Notes: a model not told the origin generated them from the sequence alone. A DNA stretch of 11,471 bases from an uncultured Clostridia bacterium (GCA_934149155.1 CAKPDZ010000045.1:1-11471), one strand, 5' to 3'; shown: positions 1-7,063, counted from the first letter of the stretch. Program-made: numbers and translations.

Positions 1-1733
1 AATTGAATATGTACATCATCTAATTGTTGTTTACTTACAACTGATGGTGCTCTCATTAATAAATCTCTTGCTTTTTTGTTTTTAGGGAATGCTATAATTT
101 CTCTAATATTTGTAGAATCTGCTATTAACATTACCATTCTATCTACACCTGGTGCGGCTCCTGCATGTGGTGGTGTTCCATATTGGAATGCATTATATAA
201 TGCTCCAAATCTTTCTTTTACATCATCTTCTGTATAACCTGCTATTTCAAATGCTTTTACCATTATTTCTGGATTGTGGTTTCTTACTGCTCCTGATGCC
301 ATTTCATATCCGTTACATACTAAGTCATATTGATATGCTAATATTTTTAATGGATCTTTGTTCTCTAATGCTTCTAATCCACCTTGTGGCATTGAGAATG
401 GATTATGGCAGAAGTCTATTGTTCCTTCATCTGATAATTCATACATTGGGAAATCTACAATAAAACAGAATTTATATACGTCTTTTTCTATTAAATCTAA
501 TCTTTTTCCTAATTCTATTCTTACTAACCCTGCAATTTTTTGTGCTTTACGGAATTCGTCTGCTATAAAGAATATACTGTCTCCAGCATTTACTCCAAAT
601 TCATTTTCTAATTTTGCTTTTGCTTCTTCTGTTATGAATTTTGCAATTCCGCCTTGTACAGCTCCATCTTTTTCAAATTTTGTCCATGCTAATCCTTTTG
701 CTCCAACTTCATCTGTTGTTGCAAATTCTGTCATTTTGTCAAAGAATTTTCTTCCTTGTTCAGCACCATTTGGCACTACTATTGCTTTTACTGTTTTGTC
801 TTTAAATGCATTAAATTCTATATTTTCAAACACTTTTGTTACATCTTGAATTATCAATGGATTTCTTAAATCTGGTTTATCTATTCCGTATTTTTCCATT
901 GCTTCTAAGTATGGTATACGTACAAATGCTCCTTCATCAACTTTCCAATTTGTGAATTTCTTAAATGTATATGGTACTACTTCTTCTATTACTTTGAAGA
1001 CATCTTCTTGTGTTGCAAAGCTCATTTCAAAGTCTAATTGATAAAATTCTCCTGGTGCTCTGTCTGCACGTGGGTCTTCGTCTCTGAAACATGGTGCTAT
1101 TTGAAAGTATTTGTCAAATCCACTTACCATTAGTAATTGCTTAAATTGTTGTGGTGCTTGTGGTAATGCATAAAATTCTCCTGGATTTAATCTACTTGGT
1201 ACTAAGTAATCTCTTGCTCCTTCTGGTGAAGAGTTTGCAAGTATTGGTGTTTGTATTTCTGCAAATCCTAGCTCGTCCATTTTATCTCTTAATGTCTTCA
1301 ATATTTTTGAACGTAATAATATTGAATTATGTAATTTTTTGTTTCTTAAGTCTAAAAATCTATATTCTAGTCTTAAATCTTCTCTTACTTCTTGTTCTGT
1401 ATTTACTTCAAATGGTAATACATTCTTGCATTTTCCTAATACTTCGATTTTTTCTGCTACTACTTCGATTTCTCCTGTTGCCATTTTAGGATTTTTGCTA
1501 CTTCTTTCCACAACTTTACCACAAATGTGTATACAACTTTCTGTTGTTAATTCTTTTGCTTGTTCTTGCAATTTCTCGTCATTTATTACTATTTGTGTTA
1601 TCCCAAATTGGTCTCTTAAATCGATGAATACCATTCCTCCTAGGTTACGGATTTTTTGTATCCATCCTGATAATTCAACTTCTTCTTCTATATTTTTTAT
1701 TGTTAGTTCTCCTAAATTATGTGTTCTATACAT
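1..1733 (-). CDS. aspS: Aspartyl-tRNA synthetase (AspRS), 3' end cut by the window edge
   Basis: Class IIb aminoacyl-tRNA synthetase that charges tRNA-Asp with aspartate in the cytosol. I translated 577 codons from the ATG at 1733. The N-terminal OB-fold anticodon-binding domain (about residues 1-110, with LSGWIQKIRNLGG) is followed by the catalytic core with motif 2 FRDEDPRADR at 216-225. A bacterial-type GAD insertion domain comes next, and motif 3 GTPPHAGAAPGVDR lies near the C-terminus. The reading frame is still open at base 1, at ...QLDDVHIQ. Bacterial AspRS is usually 585-600 aa, so only a few codons are missing. Start choice: AGGGAGGAG sits 6 bases before the ATG and a promoter lies 36 bases upstream. 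Leu31 occupies the position where non-discriminating enzymes often carry His, which suggests a tRNA-Asp-specific enzyme (inference). The active-site stretch ASGAVRNHNPE...APGVDR recalls the alphaproteobacterial-type subgroup rather than the E. coli form. Confidence 0.97.
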   Translation of the reverse strand, partial: MYRTHNLGELTIKNIEEEVELSGWIQKIRNLGGMVFIDLRDQFGITQIVINDEKLQEQAKELTTESCIHICGKVVERSSKNPKMATGEIEVVAEKIEVLGKCKNVLPFEVNTEQEVREDLRLEYRFLDLRNKKLHNSILLRSKILKTLRDKMDELGFAEIQTPILANSSPEGARDYLVPSRLNPGEFYALPQAPQQFKQLLMVSGFDKYFQIAPCFRDEDPRADRAPGEFYQLDFEMSFATQEDVFKVIEEVVPYTFKKFTNWKVDEGAFVRIPYLEAMEKYGIDKPDLRNPLIIQDVTKVFENIEFNAFKDKTVKAIVVPNGAEQGRKFFDKMTEFATTDEVGAKGLAWTKFEKDGAVQGGIAKFITEEAKAKLENEFGVNAGDSIFFIADEFRKAQKIAGLVRIELGKRLDLIEKDVYKFCFIVDFPMYELSDEGTIDFCHNPFSMPQGGLEALENKDPLKILAYQYDLVCNGYEMASGAVRNHNPEIMVKAFEIAGYTEDDVKERFGALYNAFQYGTPPHAGAAPGVDRMVMLIADSTNIREIIAFPKNKKARDLLMRAPSVVSKQQLDDVHIQ

Positions 1734-1768
1734 TTAGTGCTCCTCCCTATTGTTAACATTTTTTAACT

Positions 1769-1797
1769 ATTTTACTACATATTACCCAAAATAGCAA
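1769..1797 (-). promoter_or_regulatory. Sigma-A promoter of aspS
   Basis: Read on the minus strand: -35 TTGCTA (1797-1792), a 17-base spacer and -10 TAAAAT (1774-1769). The predicted transcript begins near 1762, leaving an untranslated leader of about 30 bases with the AGGGAGGAG ribosome binding site. That is too short for a T-box leader. It makes aspS independently transcribed from the rseP operon upstream. Confidence 0.7.
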
Positions 1798-1836
1798 GGT
1801 TTCTTGAAATTTTAAATTTACATGTTTATTTTAAGA

Positions 1837-2046
1837 TTACAATTCACAGCTAAATTATATAAATTATAGAAAATTAATAATATATTGTTTTGAAATACCG
1901 CGTAAGCGACCAAATGAGCAAAGCGAATGCGATATGGAGCAATCTTCATACTAGTATTTTAAATATGGAGATTGCGACACCAAGGTATAAAAAAACAATA
2001 TATTATTAATTTCTAGATATATTTTATTATAAACTGTGAATTGTAA
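1837..2046. repeat. 210-bp imperfect palindrome, MITE-like intergenic element
   Basis: The outer 13 bases TTACAATTCACAG (1837-1849) recur as an exact inverse at 2034-2046. A second exact inverted block of 21 bases pairs 1871-1891 with 1992-2012. The bases between these blocks pair only loosely. The centre (about 1892-1991) is richer in GC (CCGCGTAAGCGACC, AAGCGAATGCG). It contains a further stem, 1939-1950 with 1964-1975, whose only imperfection is a possible G-U pair on the plus-strand RNA. There is no open reading frame of note. The element fills the gap between the rseP stop and the aspS promoter and may also stop transcription from the rseP operon. It resembles a small non-autonomous element with terminal inverted repeats; I see no clean target-site duplication. 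Confidence 0.75.
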
Positions 2047-2082
2047 CATATTAAGTCTTCTTAAAAATAATAAAAAAATATA

Positions 2083-2862
2083 TTAAGAACCTGCTCCGAT
2101 TCTTAATATATCATTATATGTTACAAATAGCGATAAAGCAATTAATATTGAAAATCCTATTAATTGAATTTTGGCTTCTGTTTCTATTTTCATAGGTTTT
2201 CTTCTTATTATCTCTATAAGTAATATTAATATTTTTCCTCCATCTAATGCAGGTATAGGTAACAAATTTGTAACCCCTAATGAAACAGATATAACTGCTA
2301 ATAAATTCAAATAATTTATTATTCCATTAGTCTTTACAACAACCTCTGAAATTCCTACAATACCTACCATTTGATCTGTTTGCAAACCACCAGAAAATAG
2401 TATTTTTATGCTATCTGCTACAGCTTTTATAAATTCACCAGTTCCATGTGCTCCGTAATAAATTCTATTTGCTATAGTGTCTTTTGCTGGGTCTACAAAT
2501 TGTATTCCTACTGTTGATACTAGTATAAAGTATACTAATATTCCAAATACAATATTTACTGTTGCACCTGCAAGCACAATTGCCATTCTCTTCCATACAC
2601 TTGCTTTTGAAAATGATCCTGGATCATCAGATTCTTCATCTTCTCCTTCCATACTACAAAATCCACCAAGTGGTATAAGTCTTAAAGAGTATTTTGTGTC
2701 TTTTCCTTGTTTTTGTAAAAGTATTTTTCCAAATCCTATTGCAAATTCGTTTACTTTGACTTTGCACATTTTTGCTACAAGGAAGTGTCCACCTTCATGG
2801 ATAAGCACTAAAAAACCTAGTAAAAATATTATTTTTATTGTATTAATAACAAAAGCTATCAA
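2083..2862 (-). CDS. rseP: RseP/RasP-family site-2 protease, short form lacking PDZ
   Basis: Membrane-embedded zinc metalloprotease (M50 family) that cuts transmembrane substrates such as anti-sigma factors or leftover signal peptides within the bilayer. The zinc motif HEGGH is at residues 22-26 in the first membrane segment, IPLGGF at 63-68, a second membrane segment at about 95-118, QMVGIVGI at 165-171, and the third zinc-ligand motif NLLPIPALDGG at 199-209. Length is 259 aa, whereas family members with a PDZ domain are usually about 350-450 aa. The roughly 90-110 residues of PDZ expected between the second membrane segment and the SIKILFSGG region are missing without a frameshift. Translation starts at TTG (2862), 9 bases after AGGAGG; the first internal Met (32) lies beyond the zinc motif, so TTG is the only sensible start. 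It is the last gene of the pyrH operon, 26 bases after cdsA. Substrate unknown. Confidence 0.92.
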   Translation of the reverse strand: MIAFVINTIKIIFLLGFLVLIHEGGHFLVAKMCKVKVNEFAIGFGKILLQKQGKDTKYSLRLIPLGGFCSMEGEDEESDDPGSFSKASVWKRMAIVLAGATVNIVFGILVYFILVSTVGIQFVDPAKDTIANRIYYGAHGTGEFIKAVADSIKILFSGGLQTDQMVGIVGISEVVVKTNGIINYLNLLAVISVSLGVTNLLPIPALDGGKILILLIEIIRRKPMKIETEAKIQLIGFSILIALSLFVTYNDILRIGAGS

Positions 2863-2888
2863 ATTTTATTTCCTCCTGAATTTTAAAA

Positions 2889-3704
2889 TTATATTAAACT
2901 TAATAATATATATGCATAAGGTGCTAAAAACATTAAACTATCTATTCTATCTAACATTCCACCATGTCCTGGAATTAGGTTACTATAATCTTTTATATCT
3001 ACATATCTTTTTATACTTGAAGCTGCAAAATCTCCTAATTGTCCAGCAATACTTAGTATAACTGTTATTATTCCTATTAAAACATATGAATATTCAAGAT
3101 TATATATAGAATTCATGGCAAATGTATATATAATTGCAATTACTACTGCACCTACAATTCCTGCAATACATCCTTCTATTGACTTTTTAGGACTTACTTG
3201 GCTAAATTTGTGTTTTCCCCATCTCTTTCCTACAAGATATGCACATGTATCTGTTCCCCATGCTGCAATTATTGCATACCATACAAGTATTATTCCATGT
3301 TCCATTCCTCGTAAAAGTGATATAAATAATATATTTCCAATTACATATATTATTCCAAAAAGAGTATATGCTATATCTTTAAAATTTATTTTCATATTTG
3401 TAATTATTACATGTGCAAATAATATTAAATTTATTAATGGTATTGTTATTAACAAAATATTTTTTAATAACTGTTCTGGCACATATTGTGGTAATATATG
3501 AACCAGTGCTATTGAAACACATGATAAATACCCCAACCACCTTACAGGCTTAGATTCTTTCGCTACTGCATTAAAATACTCTTGCATTCCTAACATTGAA
3601 ACTAATGCTAAGAAAATATCTACAACATACTTGTTTCCAAATGTTAATATTAATACAACTAACGGAAATCCTAATAATGCTGACATTACTCTTTTTATAT
3701 CCAT
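2889..3704 (-). CDS. cdsA: Phosphatidate cytidylyltransferase (CDP-diacylglycerol synthase)
   Basis: Integral membrane enzyme that makes CDP-diacylglycerol from phosphatidic acid and CTP, the branch point for bacterial phospholipids. The protein is 271 aa and almost wholly hydrophobic, with several membrane helices. It ends with the family signature SSIKRYVDIKDYSNLIPGHG followed by GMLDRIDS, which carries the Asp residues that bind metal and substrate. I place the start at the ATG at 3704 (MDIKRVMSAL), because GAGGG lies 7 bases upstream. An in-frame TTG at 3746 would add 14 charged residues and overlap uppS, but it has only a weak ribosome binding site. uppS ends 28 bases upstream. In many Bacillota dxr follows cdsA; here rseP follows directly. 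Confidence 0.95.
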   Translation of the reverse strand: MDIKRVMSALLGFPLVVLILTFGNKYVVDIFLALVSMLGMQEYFNAVAKESKPVRWLGYLSCVSIALVHILPQYVPEQLLKNILLITIPLINLILFAHVIITNMKINFKDIAYTLFGIIYVIGNILFISLLRGMEHGIILVWYAIIAAWGTDTCAYLVGKRWGKHKFSQVSPKKSIEGCIAGIVGAVVIAIIYTFAMNSIYNLEYSYVLIGIITVILSIAGQLGDFAASSIKRYVDIKDYSNLIPGHGGMLDRIDSLMFLAPYAYILLSLI

Positions 3705-3732
3705 ATTTTTTCCCTCTTCTTCTGCTTTATTT

Positions 3733-4446
3733 TTAATTTGCTCCAAATTTTCTCGTTCTTTTTTGATATTCTATTATTGCTTCATCTAGGTCTTCTTCTG
3801 AAAAATCTGGCCAGTTTTTATCTATAAATAAAAATTCTGAATACACAACTTGCCAAGGTAAAAAATTACTTAAACGCAATTCTCCACTTGTTCTTATTAC
3901 TAAGTCTGGGTCTGGTTCTCCTTCTGTATACAAATTATTTGATATCATTTCTTCATTTATATCTTCTATTTTTATTTTATCTTGTTTTGCTTGTTCAGCT
4001 ATCTTCTTAACTGCTCTGACAATTTCGTCTCTTCCTCCATAATTTAATGCAATATTAAAAGTTACTCCTGTATTGTTTTTTGTTCTTTCCATACAATTTA
4101 TAATACTTTTTTGCATTCCTTGTGAAAGTGCAGAAATATCTCCAAGGATCTTTACTTTAATATTCTCTGAATCAGCTCTTTTACTATAATCATCTAAATA
4201 GTTTTGTAATAACATCATAAGTGCTTTTACTTCTTCTTCTGCTCTTTTCCAGTTTTCTGTTGAAAATGCATATACAGTTATATATTCTAAACCTATTTTA
4301 TTAGCATATCTGACTATTTTTTCAAGAGTTTTTGCACCTGCTTTATGCCCAAAGCTTGCAGGCTTTCCTTGTGCTCTTGCCCATCTTCTATTTCCATCCA
4401 TGATTATAGCTATATGTTTTGGCATATTTTCTTTGTTAAATTTCAT
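3733..4446 (-). CDS. uppS: Undecaprenyl diphosphate synthase (cis-prenyltransferase)
   Basis: Condenses farnesyl diphosphate with eight isopentenyl diphosphates to give C55 undecaprenyl diphosphate, the lipid carrier for peptidoglycan and wall polymers. The enzyme is cytosolic and works at the membrane face. The 237-aa protein shows MDGNRRWA at 16-23, with the catalytic Asp at 17, then FGHKAG, VYAFSTENWKR and DPDLVIRTSGELRLSNFLPW followed by QVVYSEFLF, all hallmarks of the family. The start is the ATG at 4446, with AAGGAG 6 bases upstream. The in-frame GTG at 4467 would overlap frr and contain that ribosome binding site. The AAGGAG lies immediately after the frr stop codon, so the two genes are probably translationally coupled. 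Confidence 0.97.
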   Translation of the reverse strand: MKFNKENMPKHIAIIMDGNRRWARAQGKPASFGHKAGAKTLEKIVRYANKIGLEYITVYAFSTENWKRAEEEVKALMMLLQNYLDDYSKRADSENIKVKILGDISALSQGMQKSIINCMERTKNNTGVTFNIALNYGGRDEIVRAVKKIAEQAKQDKIKIEDINEEMISNNLYTEGEPDPDLVIRTSGELRLSNFLPWQVVYSEFLFIDKNWPDFSEEDLDEAIIEYQKRTRKFGAN

Positions 4447-4459
4447 TGTTTTCTCCTTG

Positions 4460-5008
4460 TTATACACTCATTATTTCTGTTTCTTTATTTGCTAATATTT
4501 TGTCAATTTCTTCTATATTTTTATCTGTTATTTTTTGAATTTCTGTTTCAGCCATTTTTAATTCATCTTCTGTCATCTCACTATTTTTTTGTTTTGCTTT
4601 TGCTTCATCTATTCCGTCTCTTCTGATTGATCTTATTGCAACTTTTGCTTCTTCAGCTATTTTCTTGATTTCTTTAACTAATTCTTTTCTTCTTTCTTCA
4701 TTTAATTCAGGGAAAGCTAGTCTTATTACTTTTCCATCATTGTTTGGATTAATTCCAATATCTGATGCTAATATTGCTTTTTCAATATCTTTTAAGACAC
4801 TCATATCCCATGGTTGAATAACTATTAATCTTGCTTCTGGTACTGATATTCCAGCCATTTGATTAATTGGTGTTGGTGTTCCATAATAATCTACTTTTAC
4901 TTTGTTTAATATTGCAGGATTTGCTCTACCTGCTCTTATTTCTGATAATTTTTCTTGGTATGCTCCTATTGATTTTTCCATTCTTTCTTTTAAATTTGTG
5001 TAATCCAT
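4460..5008 (-). CDS. frr: Ribosome recycling factor (RRF)
   Basis: Cytosolic factor that splits post-termination ribosomes together with EF-G. The protein is 182 aa, close to the usual 185. Conserved stretches include EIRAGRANPAIL, VDYYGTPTPINQMA, ARLIVIQPWD, GINPNNDGKVIRLAFPELNE and the C-terminal helix ending in KETEIMSV. The start is the ATG at 5008 (MDYTNLKERM), because AGGAGAG lies 8 bases upstream. The frame stays open upstream to 5107, but that stretch is simply a translation of the tandem repeat at 5034-5097 and is not expected to be protein. frr sits between pyrH and uppS, the usual place in Bacillota. Confidence 0.97.
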   Translation of the reverse strand: MDYTNLKERMEKSIGAYQEKLSEIRAGRANPAILNKVKVDYYGTPTPINQMAGISVPEARLIVIQPWDMSVLKDIEKAILASDIGINPNNDGKVIRLAFPELNEERRKELVKEIKKIAEEAKVAIRSIRRDGIDEAKAKQKNSEMTEDELKMAETEIQKITDKNIEEIDKILANKETEIMSV

Positions 5009-5033
5009 AATTTTCTCTCCTTTATTTTTATTT

Positions 5034-5097
5034 TGCACATTATGGACCGGTTCTGTTTTGCTCACTGCGCATTTGGGACCGGTTCTGTTTTGCGCAT
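5034..5097 (+). repeat. Two tandem copies of a 32-bp repeat between pyrH and frr
   Basis: Unit 1 (5034-5065) and unit 2 (5066-5097) are head to tail with no spacer. Both contain GGACCGGTTCTGTTTTGC and open with TGC(A/G)CATT. They differ at a handful of positions. Unit 2 is bounded by the palindrome TGCGCA on both sides, with ACCGGT in the middle, so the mRNA could fold by pairing the two ends. The last base of unit 2 is also the last base of the pyrH stop codon in minus-strand reading, so the repeat begins right at the end of pyrH and lengthens the pyrH-frr gap to 88 bases. A related partial copy begins at 11455. Confidence 0.9.
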
Positions 5098-5804
5098 TAA
5101 GATACAATTGTACCTATTTTCTCACCTTTAACAGCTCTTACTATATTTTCTGGATCTGCTATTCCAAATACTAATAATGGTATATTGTTGTCTCTACACA
5201 TTGCTGTTGCTGTTGAATCCATTACTTTTAAGTCTTTATTTAGTACATCTAAATATGATATTTCTTCAAATTTTATTGCGTCTGGTTGAATTTTGGGGTC
5301 TGCAGAATATACTGCATCTATTGCTTTTCCTAAAAGGATAATATCTGCTTTTATTTCTGTTGCTCTTAATACTGCTGCTGTATCTGTTGTAAAATATGGA
5401 TGTCCTGAACCACATGCAAATATTACTACTCTTCCTTTACTTAAGTGCTTTTCTGCTTTTCTTTGTATAAATGGTTCTGCTATTTCTCTCATTTCTATTG
5501 CTGTTTGTACTCTTGAATATATTCCTCTTGCTTCTAAAGCATCTTGTAATGCTAATCCATTCATTGCTGTTGCTAACATTCCCATGTAGTCTGCTGTTGT
5601 TCTTTCCATTTCTAGTCCTTGTCTTCCTCTCCAGAAGTTACCTCCGCCTACTACTATTGCTACTTGTACTCCCATTTCTACTACTTCTTTTATTTTATCA
5701 CATATTTGTCCTATTACTTCAGGATTTACTCCTGTTTTTTGTTCTCCTGCTAATGCTTCTCCACTTAATTTTAAAAGTACTCTTTTATACTTTGCTCCTG
5801 ACAT
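5097..5804 (-). CDS. pyrH: UMP kinase (uridylate kinase)
   Basis: Cytosolic, hexameric amino-acid-kinase-fold enzyme that phosphorylates UMP to UDP with ATP, feeding UTP, CTP and wall precursor synthesis. The 235-aa length is typical. Visible motifs are KRVLLKLSGEAL at the N-terminus, the VVGGGNFWRGR glycine loop, the UMP-binding stretch GSGHPYFTTDTAAVLRA (commonly GTGNPFF in relatives, so Ser and His replace Thr and Asn here) and VYSADPK near the ATP site. The start is the ATG at 5804, with AAAGGA about 12 bases upstream, a slightly long spacing. It is the first gene of the operon and has an extended -10 promoter upstream. rpsB and tsf, often upstream of pyrH, are not here. Confidence 0.97.
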   Translation of the reverse strand: MSGAKYKRVLLKLSGEALAGEQKTGVNPEVIGQICDKIKEVVEMGVQVAIVVGGGNFWRGRQGLEMERTTADYMGMLATAMNGLALQDALEARGIYSRVQTAIEMREIAEPFIQRKAEKHLSKGRVVIFACGSGHPYFTTDTAAVLRATEIKADIILLGKAIDAVYSADPKIQPDAIKFEEISYLDVLNKDLKVMDSTATAMCRDNNIPLLVFGIADPENIVRAVKGEKIGTIVS

Positions 5805-5854
5805 TTTGTATCAATCCTTTCTTTTGAATAATCTTTTTCCTTATTGTCGTTGCT

Positions 5855-5863
5855 ATTCTATCA
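5855..5863 (-). promoter_or_regulatory. Extended -10 promoter of the pyrH operon
   Basis: Minus strand TGATAGAAT, i.e. TGN followed by TAGAAT (5860-5855). No good -35 hexamer is seen 17 bases upstream, which is acceptable for an extended -10 promoter. The transcript would start near 5848 and give a 5' leader of about 44 bases before pyrH. The hairpin at 5958-5992 lies upstream and separates this unit from the 66-aa gene. Confidence 0.5.
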
Positions 5864-5957
5864 TACTTTTTTTAAAATTAGTAGTGTTTTATTAAAATTT
5901 TCTTAATTTACTGTTACTATTTAATGCATAACTTTGCTAATATATGTTTTTTATCCC

Positions 5958-5992
5958 AAAGAAAAGGAACCGCAATGCAGTTCCTTTTCTTT
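5958..5992 (-). terminator. Strong hairpin terminator after the 66-aa gene
   Basis: Perfect 13-base arms: AAAGAAAAGGAAC (5958-5970) and its inverse (5980-5992), enclosing 9 bases. On the minus strand the descending arm is rich in T (TTCCTTTTCTTT) but is followed by GGG rather than a clean T run. On the plus strand the hairpin is followed by AAAACTATTTTTTT. It lies 4 bases after the stop codon of the 66-aa gene, so ending that transcript is its likely job. It could work in both directions. Confidence 0.75.
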
Positions 5993-5996
5993 AAAA

Positions 5997-6197
5997 CTAT
6001 TTTTTTATCTTGCAATTATAGAGTGAATCTCTGTAAGAAGATTCGATTTCTACTTTAACCTGCGGGAATCGTTTTCGTAATGCTCTTATTTCTCTGCCAT
6101 ATAGTCTCCGTTTAATTGATTCCACTTCATTAGATTTTAGTAGGTTTTCGATTGTTTCAATGTGTGTTTCCATTCTTGTCATTCTTCCATCAGTCAT
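5997..6197 (-). CDS. Small basic protein of unknown function, 66 aa
   Basis: I do not recognise this protein. A strong ribosome binding site (GGAGG, 9 bases before the ATG), a good promoter at 6249-6277 and a hairpin just after the stop codon make it a believable independent gene. The N-terminal half (residues 7-32) looks helical and has spaced hydrophobic residues. The middle (about residues 29-43) is very basic: SIKRRLYGREIRALRKRF. There is one Cys (62), and neither a signal peptide nor a membrane segment. Codons such as CGG, CCG and CAG appear that are rare in the neighbouring genes, a possible sign of a different origin. A nucleic-acid-binding or regulatory role would fit the charge but is only a guess. 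Confidence 0.75.
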   Translation of the reverse strand: MTDGRMTRMETHIETIENLLKSNEVESIKRRLYGREIRALRKRFPQVKVEIESSYRDSLYNCKIKK

Positions 6198-6248
6198 TTT
6201 CTCTTACCTCCATAAATAAATAGTTTTTTCAGCTAAAAGCTAACTTAT

Positions 6249-6277
6249 ATTATACACCTAATATGCACAAATGTAAA
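6249..6277 (-). promoter_or_regulatory. Sigma-A promoter of the 66-aa gene
   Basis: Minus strand: -35 TTTACA (6277-6272), a 17-base spacer and -10 TATAAT (6254-6249), one mismatch from consensus overall. It begins just after the pflA stop codon (6282-6280). The predicted transcript runs from about 6242 to the hairpin at 5958, roughly 285 bases, with a 45-base leader. Confidence 0.75.
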
Positions 6278-6279
6278 TA

Positions 6280-7008
6280 CTATACTCCTAAAATTTTCTT
6301 TGCTCGAGCAACATCTTCTTGATTTGCATCTCGCACACCTTCTAGTGGATATTCTAATCCAAGATTTTCCCATTTATATTTTCCCATACTATGATATGGT
6401 AAAATTTGTACTTTTTTTAATGTTTTTAATGTTGAAAGAAAATCTTTTAGTTTTAATAAATCTTCTTCATCATCTGTGTAACCTGGTACTAAAACTTGTC
6501 TTATCCACATTTTGATATTATTATCACTCAAATATCTAGCAAATTCTAATTCTCTTTTATTTGAAAATCCTACAAGTTCTTTGCACTTTTCTTCATCAAT
6601 ATGTTTAATATCTAATAACACTAAATCTGTGTATTTTAAAACTTCTTTTATTCCATCTGTTAATACAACCATTCCAGAGGTATCAACACAAGTAGGTATT
6701 CCTTCTTTTTTTAATCTTTTAAATAATTCTAATATAAATTTATGTTGTAGTAAAGGTTCTCCTCCTGTTACTGTTACTCCTCCACCTGATGGCATCATAT
6801 AATTTTTGTATCTATTTATCTTTTCTATTATTTCATCTACTGATTTATATTCTCCACCATTCATATCCCATGTATCTCTATTATGACAGTATTTACATTG
6901 TAAATGGCATCCTTGTAAGAATAATACAAATCTTATCCCTGGTCCATCAACTGTTCCAAAACTTTCTACAGAATGAACTTTTGCGTAATATTTTAAATCT
7001 TTTTCCAT
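6280..7008 (-). CDS. pflA: Pyruvate formate-lyase-activating enzyme (radical SAM)
   Basis: Cytosolic 4Fe-4S radical-SAM enzyme that abstracts hydrogen from the catalytic glycine of pyruvate formate-lyase to create the glycyl radical. The 242-aa length is typical. The cluster motif CHLQCKYC (C34, C38, C41) follows ESFGTVDGPGIRFVLFLQG, an arrangement specific to PFL-activating enzymes. TGGEPLLQ is the SAM-contacting GGE motif. The start is the ATG at 7008, with a modest purine-rich site (GAAGAG) upstream. It follows pflB at 142 bases with a hairpin between; I see no convincing promoter of its own, so it is probably read from the pflB promoter at a reduced level. Confidence 0.97.
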   Translation of the reverse strand: MEKDLKYYAKVHSVESFGTVDGPGIRFVLFLQGCHLQCKYCHNRDTWDMNGGEYKSVDEIIEKINRYKNYMMPSGGGVTVTGGEPLLQHKFILELFKRLKKEGIPTCVDTSGMVVLTDGIKEVLKYTDLVLLDIKHIDEEKCKELVGFSNKRELEFARYLSDNNIKMWIRQVLVPGYTDDEEDLLKLKDFLSTLKTLKKVQILPYHSMGKYKWENLGLEYPLEGVRDANQEDVARAKKILGV

Positions 7009-7063
7009 ATTCTCTTCTTTCTAATAAAATTTAATTAAAAAAAGAATAGTTCTATTTCTAGGC

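Noticed and set aside
358..849. Long plus-strand open frame with no stop for 163 codons
   Set aside because: It lies opposite aspS; its low-complexity Ser/Asn/Phe-rich translation is the antisense shadow of AT-rich coding sequence. Similar frames opposite pflB, pyrH and the SUMF1-domain gene were dropped for the same reason.
1734..1762. T-box or other riboswitch ahead of aspS
   Set aside because: The predicted leader is only about 30 bases; there is no room for a structured leader.
3705..3746. Earlier TTG start for cdsA
   Set aside because: It has only a weak binding site and overlaps uppS; GAGGG is well placed for the ATG at 3704. Not fully excluded.
4447..4467. Earlier GTG start for uppS
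   Set aside because: The extra codons contain the AAGGAG ribosome binding site of the ATG at 4446 and overlap frr.
5034..5097. CRISPR array
   Set aside because: The two repeats are contiguous with no spacers and no cas gene is nearby.
5009..5107. In-frame upstream extension of frr by about 33 codons
   Set aside because: It translates the tandem repeat and overlaps pyrH. A proper AGGAGAG site precedes the ATG at 5008, where RRF homology begins.
6198..6240. Hairpin around AGCTTTTAGCT in the leader of the 66-aa gene
   Set aside because: The stem is only about 5 pairs including a wobble; it is probably chance in AT-rich DNA.
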